Assembly (NCBI GenBank): GCA_905216095.1
Contig: CAJMSQ010000001.1
Coordinates: 1 to 64,000 of the forward strand
Length of the DNA: 64,000 bases
Direction: 5' to 3'
From: an uncultured bacterium
Lineage (GTDB): Bacteria > Bacteroidota > Bacteroidia > Bacteroidales > Bacteroidaceae
The notes under the pieces are model-generated. The model saw only the letters and a program-made list of their open reading frames with translations, did not search any database and was not told the DNA's origin. Every line of letters begins with the position of its first letter. Position 1 is the stretch's first letter. The translations under genes and the position numbers were made by a program. Positions 32,869-42,727 of this stretch are shown here, piece by piece.

Positions 32869-35361
32869 TTATTTCACGAACACCTTCTTGCCGCCACGGA
32901 CGTAGATGCCGGTTGCGGGGTGTTCCACACGGCGGCCGCTCAGGTCGTAGTAGGCTGCCTTGTCGTCGTTTCCGGTCTCGACTGCCTCGATGCCCGTCAC
33001 GTTGCTGTCACCGAAGAGCAGGCCCTGTACGGCGGAGTCGGCGGATTCAAGATAAGCCTTGCCGGCGGGAAGGTTTTCGGCCGTATATTTGTAGAAGCCG
33101 ATTTCTCCGAAGGCTCCGCTAAGGACGAATGTACCGGCGGGAGTTGCGACGGTAGCGTCTACCGTACCCTTCAGGTCATTGTCCGTTACGGCAGTACCGG
33201 GCTCGATGGCGGGAACGAAGGTGGCGGCAGTCTCATTCTGGCTGCGCAGCACTACGGCCGTGTTCTTGGGCAACGTCGTACCTTCGATGGCGGCCAGCGT
33301 CATAGACTGCTTGTCGGCGCTGAGGGTAGCGGAGAAAGCTTCCACGCCTTCGGGGATGGTCGTTGCGTAAGGCAGGTAGAGCGATGCGTAGTTATAGCCG
33401 TCGTCCGCATGCGGGGTCTTCAAAGTTACGTTGTTCATGTCGTACTCCGTGGCCTCCTCGAGAAGGAAAGCATTGGAATAAGCCGGTTCGAAAGCAGCAC
33501 CGTCACCCCAGCCATCAAAAGCACCAGTGGCCGATGCCAAAATCAAAGAACCTAAATTAGTACCGCTTCTTTGCGATACCAAACGGAACGTACCGGGACG
33601 GGTGCTGGGCTGGCTGATGACATTGAACTGGCACTTCGCCGCTACATAGTTTTCGCTATAGCCCTTGTCGCCGTTGTAACCGCCGTTCACACCTTTCCAT
33701 ACCATGTAGTTGCCCTTGGCGGCATTGGTGAATATATACTTATCGCCCACTTTGTGGCAGACGAAGGTTGCATTCAGGTCCTTGCTTCCTTCCACATGAT
33801 AGGTCTTGGCTATCAGGTTGCCGTTTCCGTCATTGGCAAGGAGACGGGTGTTTTTCAGGTTCTGCTGGACACTTACCAGATAATAGGCCTTGCCGTCTTT
33901 GGGCATTACCACGGGAAGTCCCGATGCGTTCAGCGTTGATTTCCACGTAGTGAATGCCGTATTGAGTGCAGTAAGGTTGGCAATATTCTTGGTTTCCTGT
34001 GCTTGTGCAAGCGTCGTCTTCAAATCGGTGTTAAACTCCGCAACGTTTTCGGGGAAACCTACCTGGTTGGGATTTTCCGAAACGCGGAGTATCTCTTCTA
34101 CTGTGGTAGTCAGGTTCTGGCCGACTATCACGTCCTTGTTCTCCTGGTCTACGTCCAGGTACAGGAAATTGACGTCACGGCTCGAAGTAATGTCAAAGTT
34201 TACAGCCTGAGCAGCTCCTCTGTCTTTTCTGACGAAGTATGCGCCGCCGGGATATGCCAGACGCACACCGTTGTAATCGTCCGCCTGATAAGTCACGCCC
34301 ACACGACCCTTTATAGGTTCGAAATCATCATATCTGATGTTATAAACATCATAATGTTCGGCGATGTAGTCGTCTACTTTAGAGAACTGGAAGGTCTTAC
34401 CCACTTTGTTACCGGTGGCCACACCAATGAACACCGTATTTGTGCCTTGGTCATACCAGCCCATGTATTGCTTGTTGTAAACATTAGAGGTACCATTCTG
34501 GCCCTTTACGTAAATGTGGGTGTTGTCACTTTCTTCAGCGGTGAACTCAAACGGATAAATCGGGTCAAAGGAGGTTGAACCGGTGGCATTGGCATATAGA
34601 CCCTTACAGGTCTTGATGGCAAACTTTCCGGTTTCTTTGTTCTTTTCCACGTAAACAAATGTGGAGGATACGACGTTCTGTGCACGCACAGAGAATATCC
34701 AGGTACCATTATAAGAAGCAGGCGTGTTCGTTACGAATTTGCCGGCAGTCTTGTCCTCGGCTGTCTCAGGGTTGGAAAATCCCGCTACGACTTTCATCTG
34801 ATACCAGCCGTCGGTTATATCATTCAGCGCCACCGGGGTAAATTCCGGGGCTACGGGAGGATTCTTCTCCGCCAGTCTCCAGTAGGTCTTGGTATTATTA
34901 GTGTAATCGCTATCCCACAGTCCGATGACACCCGTTTCGCCTCCGAGGGGATTCCATCCCAGCTGGCTGGCGCCGCTTTCATCCTTGGTGGCATAAGAGA
35001 TAAAGGTAATGTTGTTTCCGTTTCTTTTCGCTTTCCACTTTTCGGTGTCTCCTTTGTTTTCAGTCCACTTCAGGTTTCGTCCTCTTTCCACATCTGCTGC
35101 GGATACATAAGCATCATAAGTGGCCGACTTGATGTAATAGACATCATCTTCGCCTGCGTCTTCAAATGTGAAGAGCGTGGAAGCTTCTTCCAGAGTTCCT
35201 TGGAAACCAAATCCGTTGGTCGTGATACGGACGTCATCATTGTCCGCACTGATAAACTTGTAATAGTGCTTTTCGGTATCATTGGATACCAGAGGCACGG
35301 TTACCTGTGCTGTGGCCCATACGGAAACCAGCAGCGAGAGAAGGAAGGTAATTTTTCTCAT
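32869..35361 (-). CDS. Large secreted surface protein (paralogue 1)
   Basis: An 830-residue protein with a signal peptide (MRKITFLLSLLVSVWATAQ). Repeated beta-rich segments follow (TLFTFEDAGEDDVYYIKSAT; GYFYV-like units), resembling ricin-type or other carbohydrate-binding repeats. The end is a beta domain and the sorting-like tail YYDLSGRRVEHPATGIYVRG. The first 24 and last 190 residues are almost identical to the 855-residue paralogue at 52010, while the middle is only similar. Adhesion or glycan binding is inferred. Expression may vary through a G tract at the promoter. Confidence 0.85.
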   Translation of the reverse strand: MRKITFLLSLLVSVWATAQVTVPLVSNDTEKHYYKFISADNDDVRITTNGFGFQGTLEEASTLFTFEDAGEDDVYYIKSATYDAYVSAADVERGRNLKWTENKGDTEKWKAKRNGNNITFISYATKDESGASQLGWNPLGGETGVIGLWDSDYTNNTKTYWRLAEKNPPVAPEFTPVALNDITDGWYQMKVVAGFSNPETAEDKTAGKFVTNTPASYNGTWIFSVRAQNVVSSTFVYVEKNKETGKFAIKTCKGLYANATGSTSFDPIYPFEFTAEESDNTHIYVKGQNGTSNVYNKQYMGWYDQGTNTVFIGVATGNKVGKTFQFSKVDDYIAEHYDVYNIRYDDFEPIKGRVGVTYQADDYNGVRLAYPGGAYFVRKDRGAAQAVNFDITSSRDVNFLYLDVDQENKDVIVGQNLTTTVEEILRVSENPNQVGFPENVAEFNTDLKTTLAQAQETKNIANLTALNTAFTTWKSTLNASGLPVVMPKDGKAYYLVSVQQNLKNTRLLANDGNGNLIAKTYHVEGSKDLNATFVCHKVGDKYIFTNAAKGNYMVWKGVNGGYNGDKGYSENYVAAKCQFNVISQPSTRPGTFRLVSQRSGTNLGSLILASATGAFDGWGDGAAFEPAYSNAFLLEEATEYDMNNVTLKTPHADDGYNYASLYLPYATTIPEGVEAFSATLSADKQSMTLAAIEGTTLPKNTAVVLRSQNETAATFVPAIEPGTAVTDNDLKGTVDATVATPAGTFVLSGAFGEIGFYKYTAENLPAGKAYLESADSAVQGLLFGDSNVTGIEAVETGNDDKAAYYDLSGRRVEHPATGIYVRGGKKVFVK

Positions 35362-35452
35362 TGTTTTTTTAATTGTTAATTGATATTTGGTTTTTGCAGT
35401 ATTCGGGCTGTAAGCTCCGGAAATAGGGGTAATTTTTATCCGGAGAACGGCG

Positions 35453-35493
35453 CAAAAATACTTACGAAGGCTTAAATCCGCAAATTGGGGGGG
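35453..35493 (-). promoter_or_regulatory. Promoter with adjacent G7 tract (paralogue 1)
   Basis: On the minus strand TTTG (35484 to 35481), a 20-bp spacer and TATTTTTG (35460 to 35453) form a consensus promoter. A run of seven G/C bases at 35487-35493 lies 2 bp upstream of the -33 box. The other arm has eight. Confidence 0.8.
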
Positions 35494-35673
35494 TAAAAAA
35501 TGTTAATTTGATAAATTTTCTTCAAAAAGGCGGGAAAATATGCTGTTTCGGCGCGGAACATTCGCGTTGCCGACGGGTAATGAAGTGGAGACAAGCGTGT
35601 GTCCCGTGTCCCGCGGAGGCAGGTTTGCGTGGAATAAGTCGGCGGCCGATGGTGTGTTTCGGAAGTAATTTGT

Positions 35674-35681
35674 TACCTTTG
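35674..35681 (+). promoter_or_regulatory. -7 promoter element of the AspT-type transporter gene
   Basis: TACCTTTG lies about 45 bp upstream of ATG 35727. The reading frame can be extended upstream past this element, but a start there could not be on this transcript. Confidence 0.65.
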
Positions 35682-35726
35682 CCCCGTAAAAGCAAGCCTT
35701 GGCCCGTCGGGCGGCGGGCTTGTCCG

Positions 35727-37433
35727 ATGGAAAACAGATACTTAAATCAGCCAATCCGAAGCGTCATGAACTGGTTTCAGCAAACGCTGTTCAACACCTC
35801 GGCCGTGCAGGCCGTCATCATTATCAGCCTGATATGCGCCGTGGGCCTTGCCCTCGGCAAAATGCGCATCCGCGGCATCAGCCTCGGGGTGACGTATGTC
35901 TTTTTCATGGGTATCCTCGCCGGTGCGCTCGGCCTGCGCCTCGACGGGCAGATGCTGAGCTATGCCGAGAGTTTCGGCCTCATACTGTTTGTCTACATAC
36001 TCGGCCTGCAGGTGGGCCCGGGCTTCATGAGCGCGTTCCGCAAGGGCGGCACGGAACTGAACCTGGCGGCCCTCGGCGTCATTGTCCTGGGCACGCTGGC
36101 GGCCCTGGTCGTCGTGTGGGCCGGATGGTTGCCCATGCCCGACATGATGGGCGTGCTCTGCGGTGCCACGACCAATACGCCGGCCCTCGGTGCGGCCCAG
36201 CAGACGTTCAAGCAGCTGGGCGACGTACAGGCCGGTTCCACAGCCGCGTTGGGCTGTGCCGTGACTTACCCGCTGGGCATGGTGGGCGTCATCATTGCCC
36301 TCATCGTGATGCGCGGATGGCTCACCCGGCGCGAGCACGCCAAGGAGGGCGACCCTTCCGAGGAGGAAGCCTTCATCGCCTCGTTCAGTGTGTGCAATCC
36401 TGCCGTCTTCGGGCAGAAGCTGCACGACCTTACCGAGCTCGAGACGGGCAACAAGTTTGTCGTGTCACGGCTCTGGCGCGACGGCAAAGTCATCCTGCCC
36501 ACGGCCGACACGCAGCTCATGGAGAACGACCGCATACTGGTCATCACCATGCGGCGGCACATCAGGCAGCTGACCGTCTTCTTCGGCCGGCGCGACGAGA
36601 CGGACTGGATGCAGAAGAACATTGACTGGAACAAGCTCGACTCCAAGCTGGTGTCGCAGCGCATACTCATCACCAAGCCCGAAATCAACGGCCGTCACCT
36701 CGGCGCGCTCCAGCTGCGCAACCGCTACGGCGTGAATGTCAGCCGCGTGCAGCGTGCGGGCATACAGCTGGTGGCCACGCCCGACCTCATACTGCGCGTC
36801 GGCGACCGCGTGACCGTCATCGGAGAGACGGACAGCATCAAGCGCGTGGCCGACGAGCTGGGCAACGCCGTGCGCCACCTGGACGAGCCCAACATGGTCA
36901 CCATCTTCATCGGCATTGTGCTCGGGTTGCTCCTGGGCTGCGTGCCCATCAGCGTGGGGCTGAGCACGCCCGTCCGCCTCGGACTGGCCGGCGGCCCCAT
37001 CATCATGGGTATCCTCATCGGTGCCTACGGTCCGCGCTTCCACATGATTGCCTATACCACGACGAGCGCGAACCTCATGCTGCGGTCGCTGGGGCTTTCC
37101 ATTTACCTGGCCTGCCTCGGGCTGGATGCCGGCAAGGACTTCCTTTCGGTGGTCATGCAGCCCGCCGCGTTGGGCTGGATAGGCTTCGGCGCGGCCATCA
37201 CCATCCTGCCCGTGGTCATCATGAGTGTGGTCAGCGTGCGCTGGCAGAACAAGAGTTTCGCCACCACCGCGGGCATGTTGTGCGGCGCGATGGCCAACCC
37301 CATCGCCTTAGGCTACGTGAACGACACGCTGCCCGGCGACAAGGCCTCCGTGGCCTATGCCACGGTCTATCCGCTGGCCATGTTCCTGCGCGTCATCATC
37401 GCCCAGGTCATCGTCATGCTCTGGATGGGGTGA
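35727..37433 (+). CDS. AspT/YidE/YbjL-type antiporter with two TrkA-C domains
   Basis: A 568-residue transporter counted from ATG 35727 (ATG 35766, MNWFQQTLFN, is an alternative). Two Asp-Al_Ex membrane halves (about residues 25-195 and 395-565), each with the motif GVLCGATTNTPALGAAQQ or GMLCGAMANPIALGYVND, flank two TrkA-C/RCK-C regulatory domains (about 210-370). The family includes aspartate/alanine antiporters; substrate here is not determined. The N-terminal frame before 35727 precedes the promoter and is excluded. Confidence 0.92.
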   Translation: MENRYLNQPIRSVMNWFQQTLFNTSAVQAVIIISLICAVGLALGKMRIRGISLGVTYVFFMGILAGALGLRLDGQMLSYAESFGLILFVYILGLQVGPGFMSAFRKGGTELNLAALGVIVLGTLAALVVVWAGWLPMPDMMGVLCGATTNTPALGAAQQTFKQLGDVQAGSTAALGCAVTYPLGMVGVIIALIVMRGWLTRREHAKEGDPSEEEAFIASFSVCNPAVFGQKLHDLTELETGNKFVVSRLWRDGKVILPTADTQLMENDRILVITMRRHIRQLTVFFGRRDETDWMQKNIDWNKLDSKLVSQRILITKPEINGRHLGALQLRNRYGVNVSRVQRAGIQLVATPDLILRVGDRVTVIGETDSIKRVADELGNAVRHLDEPNMVTIFIGIVLGLLLGCVPISVGLSTPVRLGLAGGPIIMGILIGAYGPRFHMIAYTTTSANLMLRSLGLSIYLACLGLDAGKDFLSVVMQPAALGWIGFGAAITILPVVIMSVVSVRWQNKSFATTAGMLCGAMANPIALGYVNDTLPGDKASVAYATVYPLAMFLRVIIAQVIVMLWMG

Positions 37434-37495
37434 TTTTTCCCGCCGCCGGACCGGCCGCGCGGCGCGTGTCTTTCCGGGGACAAAAGGAGGCGGAA

Positions 37496-37576
37496 AACTA
37501 CATGGCTTCTGCGGAAAACTACATGGCATGTAGACGAAATTACATGGCTTGTAGTTTTTCCTACATGCCATGTAGG
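37496..37576. repeat. Intergenic palindromic repeat, member 2
   Basis: Four core units are seen: CTACATGGCTTCTG, CTACATGGCATGTAG, TTACATGGCTTGTAG, and CTACATGCCATGTAGG, separated by GGAAAA, ACGAAA and TTTTTC. It lies after the transporter gene in a 370-bp spacer without other genes. Confidence 0.85.
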
Positions 37577-37804
37577 AAAAGGGGCGTGACAGCCGGCCGG
37601 AACGGACCGGCTGACAGGCCTGTTACGAAAACTTTTGTTAGAGGAACAACTCTTGTATAAATTAGCTATAATCTGCGCCGGTATTTCCGGTTTCTGTCCT
37701 TTGTCCGCACGGAAAGCCCCGGATTTGTATTTTTCAGCATAAAATCTGACACGATTTCCCTTATCGTGCGTCTAATGGAGTAAAAACACCGGTTACTCCG
37801 GCAC

Positions 37805-38434
37805 ATGACGATGACAACAACACTTGAAGCTCCACTTATCCTGCCGCCCGCGTTGCGGCTGCGCCGGCTGGCCGCTCTGTTCATGGCGGCCGTCAGTGGC
37901 GACCTTGCCGGACGGCGCGAGGCCGAACGGATGTTCGACGAACTGGTCCGCACGCGCGGCAGTCTTGTCGCGAGCATCTGCCTTTCTTTCTCACGGACCA
38001 AGGAAGATTTCGAGGACCTGAGGCAGGACGCCCTGCTCAACATCTGGCAGGGCCTTGCCGGCTTTCGCGGCGAAAGTCTGCCGTCCACCTGGGTTTATCG
38101 CGTGACACTCAACACGTGTGTGAGTTTCAAACGGAAGAACCGTGTCAGCGAAAGACAGCAGGAGGCATTTGCGGAGTTCTATCGCGGACTCTTCGACGAA
38201 TCGCGCGCCGACCGTCTGGCCCGCTATGAGCAGATGTACCGCCTTATCGCGCGGCTCAAACCTATCGACAAGTCTGTCCTGCTCATGTGGCTCGACGAAA
38301 AGAAGTATGAAGAGATAGCCGAAGTCATCGGACTGAGCCGCGACGCCGTGGCGGCCCGCCTCAAACGCATCAGGGACCGGCTGGCAGCCGAGGCCGGCAG
38401 GGAGGAAAAATGCAACAATCAAATACTTTTTTGA
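37805..38434 (+). CDS. ECF-type RNA polymerase sigma factor
   Basis: A 209-residue sigma-70 family factor. Region 2 is SICLSFSRTKEDFEDLRQDA followed by LLNIWQGLAGFRGES and STWVYRVTLNTC. Region 4 is KPIDKSVLLMWLDEKKYEEI then GLSRDAVAARLKRIRDRL. It starts about 370 bp after the transporter. The next gene follows after 1 bp and encodes a membrane protein, the usual layout for a sigma/anti-sigma pair, although that partner has no recognised anti-sigma domain. ATG 37811 is an alternative start. Confidence 0.92.
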   Translation: MTMTTTLEAPLILPPALRLRRLAALFMAAVSGDLAGRREAERMFDELVRTRGSLVASICLSFSRTKEDFEDLRQDALLNIWQGLAGFRGESLPSTWVYRVTLNTCVSFKRKNRVSERQQEAFAEFYRGLFDESRADRLARYEQMYRLIARLKPIDKSVLLMWLDEKKYEEIAEVIGLSRDAVAARLKRIRDRLAAEAGREEKCNNQILF

Positions 38435-38435
38435 A

Positions 38436-38951
38436 ATGGAAATCGAAGAAATGAAATCGCAATGGCAGGAGGGAAAAGACGCCCTCCGTTCCGCCGGCAC
38501 GTTGCCCGACCGCCGGCGCAAGACCTCGCTGGCCCGTTTGGCCGACCGCTATCTCCGTCTGGCCTCCATGGCGTTGATTGCCGGCAGTTGTGCCCTGTTG
38601 CCGCTGTACAGAATCGGGGGACTCGGGATTGCCCTGGCCTATCTGTGTCTGATGCTGACGGCTTCGGCCATCGACTTCTCGTTCTACCGCGCCGTATGCG
38701 CCATCCGTCCCGCCCGGATGAGCGTGGACGAGGTTTATCGCCGCACGCTCACGCTGCGCCGCCGCCATTTGCAGTCCATCGCCCTCTTGCTGCCGATGGC
38801 CTTGACGTGGGTGCTGTTTTTCGTGTGGGCCAACTGTGATGACAGATACATGATGTACGGTGTGGTGACCGGCGGTGTGGTGGGCCTTGTCTGCGGCCTC
38901 AATGTGCTTCGCCGCTTCATGCTCGACTATCGTGACGCGCTCGAGGAGTGA
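38436..38951 (+). CDS. Membrane protein coupled to the ECF sigma factor
   Basis: A 171-residue protein with four hydrophobic helices (about 45-60, 65-80, 110-130, 138-155) and a cytoplasmic N-terminus (MEIEEMKSQWQEGKDALR). Position one base after the sigma gene suggests an anti-sigma or co-sensor role; Bacteroidota sigma partners with this EEMKSQW start are common. No zinc-binding anti-sigma motif is present. Confidence 0.75.
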   Translation: MEIEEMKSQWQEGKDALRSAGTLPDRRRKTSLARLADRYLRLASMALIAGSCALLPLYRIGGLGIALAYLCLMLTASAIDFSFYRAVCAIRPARMSVDEVYRRTLTLRRRHLQSIALLLPMALTWVLFFVWANCDDRYMMYGVVTGGVVGLVCGLNVLRRFMLDYRDALEE

Positions 38952-39055
38952 CAGTGCCTTTGCCCCTGCGGGCGGACCATGTGCCGTATGCGCTTCCGGC
39001 TTGTTCTTGGATTAAGGCCTCTGGATTACATCTTGATTTCAATAGAAAAATGTCT

Positions 39056-39101
39056 TTTTGTATCATAAATCTGTGTCATGTTACAGATTTATGATACAAA
39101 A
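39056..39101. repeat. 19-bp perfect AT-rich hairpin between convergent genes
   Basis: TTTTGTATCATAAATCTGT (39056-39074) and its exact complement (39083-39101) surround an 8-base loop. It lies between the sigma-linked gene and the convergent gene ending at 39132. It may serve both as terminator or be a small mobile palindrome. Confidence 0.8.
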
Positions 39102-39131
39102 GAACTCTAATTGTGCCTTGTCACAAGGCTG

Positions 39132-39737
39132 TTATTGTCCCTTTGTCGGAAGCGTTTCTTTTTTCATGGACCTGCCGGACTGCGGCAACTGTTTGATGAC
39201 CGCGAATCCCAGTCCTCCTTTCTGCACGATGAATGTCCGCGCCGCACCTGTCCGTACCCGGTTGTACTCCTGCCGCGTGACGGTCAGTTCCTTCTTCCTG
39301 CCGCCGCCGTCGAACGCAACGGTCAGGTGGAACGTGTCGTATGTCCCGTCCGGCCGTGTCCGGTGCCGCCCGGTGCGCCGGTAGCGTGTGTGCTGTTTCC
39401 TGTATTTCCGGGTCACTACAGCCTTTTCCTCCACAGCCGAAGCCTTGTCGGCCGTCGCGTAGTTGCCGGCCAGCAAGGCGAAGTAGGCCACGGCACCTAC
39501 CGCACAGAGGTGAAAGAGCGCGTTGGCCGCCCGTCCCGTCGTCCCGGTGACGATGTGCCACCGCGCGGTCCCTGCCGGCAGCGTCAGCAATGCCGTGAGC
39601 GCGGCTGCGGCCACGGGTTGCCACCATGCGACAAGCGTGTGTCCGTAGATGACCATGCCTGCACCGCCCGCCGCAAGGCAGACCGTGCCCGCCACCGCAA
39701 GCCGGATGGCGGCGAATAACCTTGTTTTCGTTTTCAT
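39132..39737 (-). CDS. Unrecognised membrane protein
   Basis: A 201-residue protein with three hydrophobic helices in the first 95 residues (LAVAGTVCLAAGGAGMVIYG is the first) and a basic soluble C-terminus (YRRTGRHRTRPDGTYDTFHL). No family is recognised. It has its own promoter at 39788 and is convergent with the sigma-factor pair. Confidence 0.65.
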   Translation of the reverse strand: MKTKTRLFAAIRLAVAGTVCLAAGGAGMVIYGHTLVAWWQPVAAAALTALLTLPAGTARWHIVTGTTGRAANALFHLCAVGAVAYFALLAGNYATADKASAVEEKAVVTRKYRKQHTRYRRTGRHRTRPDGTYDTFHLTVAFDGGGRKKELTVTRQEYNRVRTGAARTFIVQKGGLGFAVIKQLPQSGRSMKKETLPTKGQ

Positions 39738-39787
39738 GTGTCCGTTTTCGTCCTTCGGCTTCGCTGCAAGGCGGCCGAAGGCGGCGG

Positions 39788-39795
39788 CAAAGGTA
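39788..39795 (-). promoter_or_regulatory. -7 promoter element of the membrane-protein gene
   Basis: On the minus strand it reads TACCTTTG, 50 bp upstream of the start codon at 39737. Confidence 0.6.
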
Positions 39796-39965
39796 AATAA
39801 AAACGGGCATACGCCGTGTGGTCGGGCGGTCCGTTGTTTTCCCGTCGCCCGTTTTTGTTTTCATCATCCTGTTCCGTTTCCCGACATGGCATGGTCGTTC
39901 CGCTTCCCTGGTCCGTTGTCCGGCCGGGAACGCCGCCTCGCGCCGCCGTCCGCCGCCGCGGTGGA

Positions 39966-42623
39966 CTATTTCGGCTTTCGGGGTTTGATGTTGAGATGAT
40001 AGACGAGGCTGAGCATGGCATAGGATGAAATCGTGTTGTTCCACATTTCGATATATCCCTGTTCGTTTATCTGACGCTGGAAGGTAGACAGCTGGTGCAG
40101 CAGGTCGAAGCCCATGGCCCGCACCACCCATTCTTTTTTCTTGCCGAAGGCGTAGCTCGCCGAAGCGTTCCACACCCAGTCGGTCGTGTTCATATCCCGG
40201 TTGGAATAGCCGGTGCGGGCGTACACCATGATGTCGCTGTCCAGTTCGAACCGCTTTGTCGCTTTCCATCCGGCTGCGAGACCGTAGGAATAGTCCGTAC
40301 TGCGGTTTGTGGTGAAGCCTTTGCGGTCGGAAGTCTGTTTCAGGAACTTGTGGCTGCCTTTCGCTTCAATTCTAAAGCCCTTCCTTGTGTTGTAGCTCAG
40401 CGATATGTTGCTGTTTACCGTATAGTTGTCCACCGCCGAACGGCTCAGTGCGGACGTTGTGCCGTCGTTGGCGAAGTCTACGCTGTGTTTCAAATCGAAC
40501 CTTGTGGACGCGGAGAATCTGAGATGTCCTTTCTTGTCGAGCGTTTGTCCGTATGAACCTTGCGCTTCGAGCCGCCGGTTGCCGTTGATGTTAAGGGGTT
40601 GCGATGTGGTGACGCCGGTCTGTGCGTCGTAGAGGCTGGCATATCCGATGGCCCGCCGTGTCGTGGAGCCTCCCACCGACACCTCGCCGTAGCTCTGGTG
40701 CTTGTTCTTTATCGGCAGTCGGTAGGAAAGGCGCAGGTAATGGTCCTGCGAGGGTTTCAGACCGGGATTGCCGAGCGAGACATAGAGCGGATCTCTGTTG
40801 TCGCGCACGTCTATGAGGCGCGACATGTCGGGTAGTTGGCGGTAGGCGTAGTAGAAGAGTCCGAATCCGTGGAAGTAGATGTTGAGCATGGGTGTCATGA
40901 TGAAGTCCTTGCGCCGCAGTGCCGCGGGCTGTGCGGCATGTACGTCGCGGATGGTGCGGCGGTGGGCCGTGAATGACAGTTGCAGTTGCAGGTTGAAGGT
41001 TTGTTTCTCATTGTTGCTGAGGCGCAGCTGTGCCGTCACGTCGTGTCGGTTTTCCGCTTCCGCCGTCCTGAAGCTGTTGGCTATGTCGGTCAGCCATTGC
41101 CTGTCGGTTTGCGCTGAGGGCAACAGGCCTGTGGCGGCGCCGACCTGTATGGGCGTATCGTCCGGCATACAGTCGGCTATGTCCGTGTCCGTTCTGTTGT
41201 CCGCGGCATCTGTTTCTCCGTCCGTTTCGTCCGTTTCCGGCGCGTCCGTTCCGTCGGCCAAGATTGAGCGGTCGCGGCGTTGCGAGCGATATTCCCTCAT
41301 GAAGCGGTAACTGACATCCAGGTTGTACGTGAATCCCGGCCTGGCCACGTCCGCCAGGTTACGTTTCAAGCTTGCGTTGTAGTTGTAGTTCATGCCCGGC
41401 CGCAGGTCGTTTCGCAGTTCCTCGCCGGAAGTTTCGCCGTAGGCCGTCCGTACGATGCGGTCAGCCTCTTCCAGTCGCCGGTCCTCGTGCGAGTAGTTCA
41501 CCCCGGCCTGCACATGATAGTTTTTTTCAGACAGCGGCGACTTCACCATCAGGTCAAGGTTTGTTCCCATCTGCCATGTGTCGTTCCTGTCGCGGCCTTC
41601 CACGTGGCGGGCATATACCTGTTCCGGCCCGTCCCCGTTGTCGGCGAAATCCTGTGCGTCGGACGCCTGCAAGGTTCTGTCGCGGTGGTACTGCACCGAG
41701 GGCCACACGCTGAAATACGTCCTTTTCGTCTTCGCCGTCAGCTCTCCGCTCCATTTCACGTCCGTCTTCGTCGCATTGTTCTGCATGTTCATGCGGTTCG
41801 TCACGCTGTTGTTTTCCGAAAGATACATGACGTTTGTCATCCGGCTCAGCATGAGCGCGTCCTCATGTCTGACCTCGAGGTTCGTCCGGACTTTGTTTAC
41901 GGTCTTTCCCTTGTCGAAGAGCAGATTGATGCCACCGATTCTCACCTTCCGCTCGTTCGGTATGGTGAAGTTTCTTTTCCATTCTCCCCTTGCCCCCGGC
42001 GACAGGTTGTCGCTTACATTATTTACGTTGCCGTAGAGCGTCATGCCCATACGGTCGTTGTAGCGCATGGCGAAGAGACGGCCCTGGTACAAGCCGTCTC
42101 CGCCGTGATGTATTTCCGCGCCGCCGGCCAGTTCGAAGTTGGCCAGCCAGCCCTGCGAGTACTCACGCTTGAGCCGCACGTCGAGCACAAGCTTGTTCCT
42201 GCGGGTGTCCTTGTTGTCCTTGTTCTCCAGATGGGCCCAGTCCGCCTCTTTCCGATATACTTTCAGTTTTTCCATGGCATATACCGGCAGGTTCTCGAAG
42301 GCAAGGTTGCGGTTTCCCTTGAATAGGTCGCGCCCGTTCACCAGTAACTGCGTCACACGTTCCCCGTTCAGAAAGATTCTTCCGTCGTCAGTGATATATA
42401 TACCCGGCAAAGCTTTGAGCAGTTGCTCGAGCATGTCGTTCTCTCCGACACCCGCGGCCATTGGGTCGTAGATGACGGTGTCGTTCCTGACGACCATCAG
42501 CTGACGTTCCACCGTCACCTGTGCCTCGCCCAGCACCTGCTCGGGCAAGGAGTCTCGTTGCGCGTACGTCGCGGCGGGCCACAGCGCCAAAAATAGTAAA
42601 ATTAATGGATAGATGTTTTTCAT
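39966..42623 (-). CDS. Outer-membrane beta-barrel protein (TonB-receptor-like)
   Basis: An 885-residue protein with a signal peptide (to about residue 21, ATYAQ). It has a plug-like domain (MLEQLLKALPGIYITDDGRI, then GERVTQLLVNGRDLFKG) and a long barrel ending in a strand, SLVYHLNIKPRKPK. It belongs to the OMP_b-brl_3-type outer-membrane proteins of Bacteroidota; an N-terminal carboxypeptidase-like domain is absent. It follows the RiPP-type cluster but a strong terminator and about 100 bp separate it, so coexpression is uncertain. It could import or export a peptide, or be unrelated. Confidence 0.85.
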   Translation of the reverse strand: MKNIYPLILLFLALWPAATYAQRDSLPEQVLGEAQVTVERQLMVVRNDTVIYDPMAAGVGENDMLEQLLKALPGIYITDDGRIFLNGERVTQLLVNGRDLFKGNRNLAFENLPVYAMEKLKVYRKEADWAHLENKDNKDTRRNKLVLDVRLKREYSQGWLANFELAGGAEIHHGGDGLYQGRLFAMRYNDRMGMTLYGNVNNVSDNLSPGARGEWKRNFTIPNERKVRIGGINLLFDKGKTVNKVRTNLEVRHEDALMLSRMTNVMYLSENNSVTNRMNMQNNATKTDVKWSGELTAKTKRTYFSVWPSVQYHRDRTLQASDAQDFADNGDGPEQVYARHVEGRDRNDTWQMGTNLDLMVKSPLSEKNYHVQAGVNYSHEDRRLEEADRIVRTAYGETSGEELRNDLRPGMNYNYNASLKRNLADVARPGFTYNLDVSYRFMREYRSQRRDRSILADGTDAPETDETDGETDAADNRTDTDIADCMPDDTPIQVGAATGLLPSAQTDRQWLTDIANSFRTAEAENRHDVTAQLRLSNNEKQTFNLQLQLSFTAHRRTIRDVHAAQPAALRRKDFIMTPMLNIYFHGFGLFYYAYRQLPDMSRLIDVRDNRDPLYVSLGNPGLKPSQDHYLRLSYRLPIKNKHQSYGEVSVGGSTTRRAIGYASLYDAQTGVTTSQPLNINGNRRLEAQGSYGQTLDKKGHLRFSASTRFDLKHSVDFANDGTTSALSRSAVDNYTVNSNISLSYNTRKGFRIEAKGSHKFLKQTSDRKGFTTNRSTDYSYGLAAGWKATKRFELDSDIMVYARTGYSNRDMNTTDWVWNASASYAFGKKKEWVVRAMGFDLLHQLSTFQRQINEQGYIEMWNNTISSYAMLSLVYHLNIKPRKPK

Positions 42624-42679
42624 GAAGGGAAAAGGTATAAATTATGGATTAGATACATATGAAAGAATAGATTGCAATA

Positions 42680-42727
42680 TTACACAAAAAAGCGAGATTA
42701 AATAAATAATCTCGCTTTTTTGTGTAA
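42680..42727 (-). terminator. Strong terminator directly after the peptide gene
   Basis: A 21-bp perfect stem (TTACACAAAAAAGCGAGATT plus one base, with its complement 42707-42727) surrounds a 6-base loop. It adjoins the stop codon of the cysteine-rich peptide gene and would make that gene the end of the operon. Confidence 0.9.

Larger units (their letters stand above)
32553..35545 (-). repeat. Arm 1 of a large inverted duplication
   Basis: This arm is duplicated in inverse orientation at about 51834-54891. Promoter regions, signal-peptide codons, the last roughly 560 bp of the large gene, the small gene and the terminator are nearly identical. The central coding part has diverged. The arms enclose about 16 kb. 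Confidence 0.9.

Noticed and set aside
35508..35726. N-terminal extension of the AspT-type transporter
   Set aside because: It precedes the -7 box at 35674 and overlaps the inverted-repeat arm; a transcript from the promoter could not contain it.
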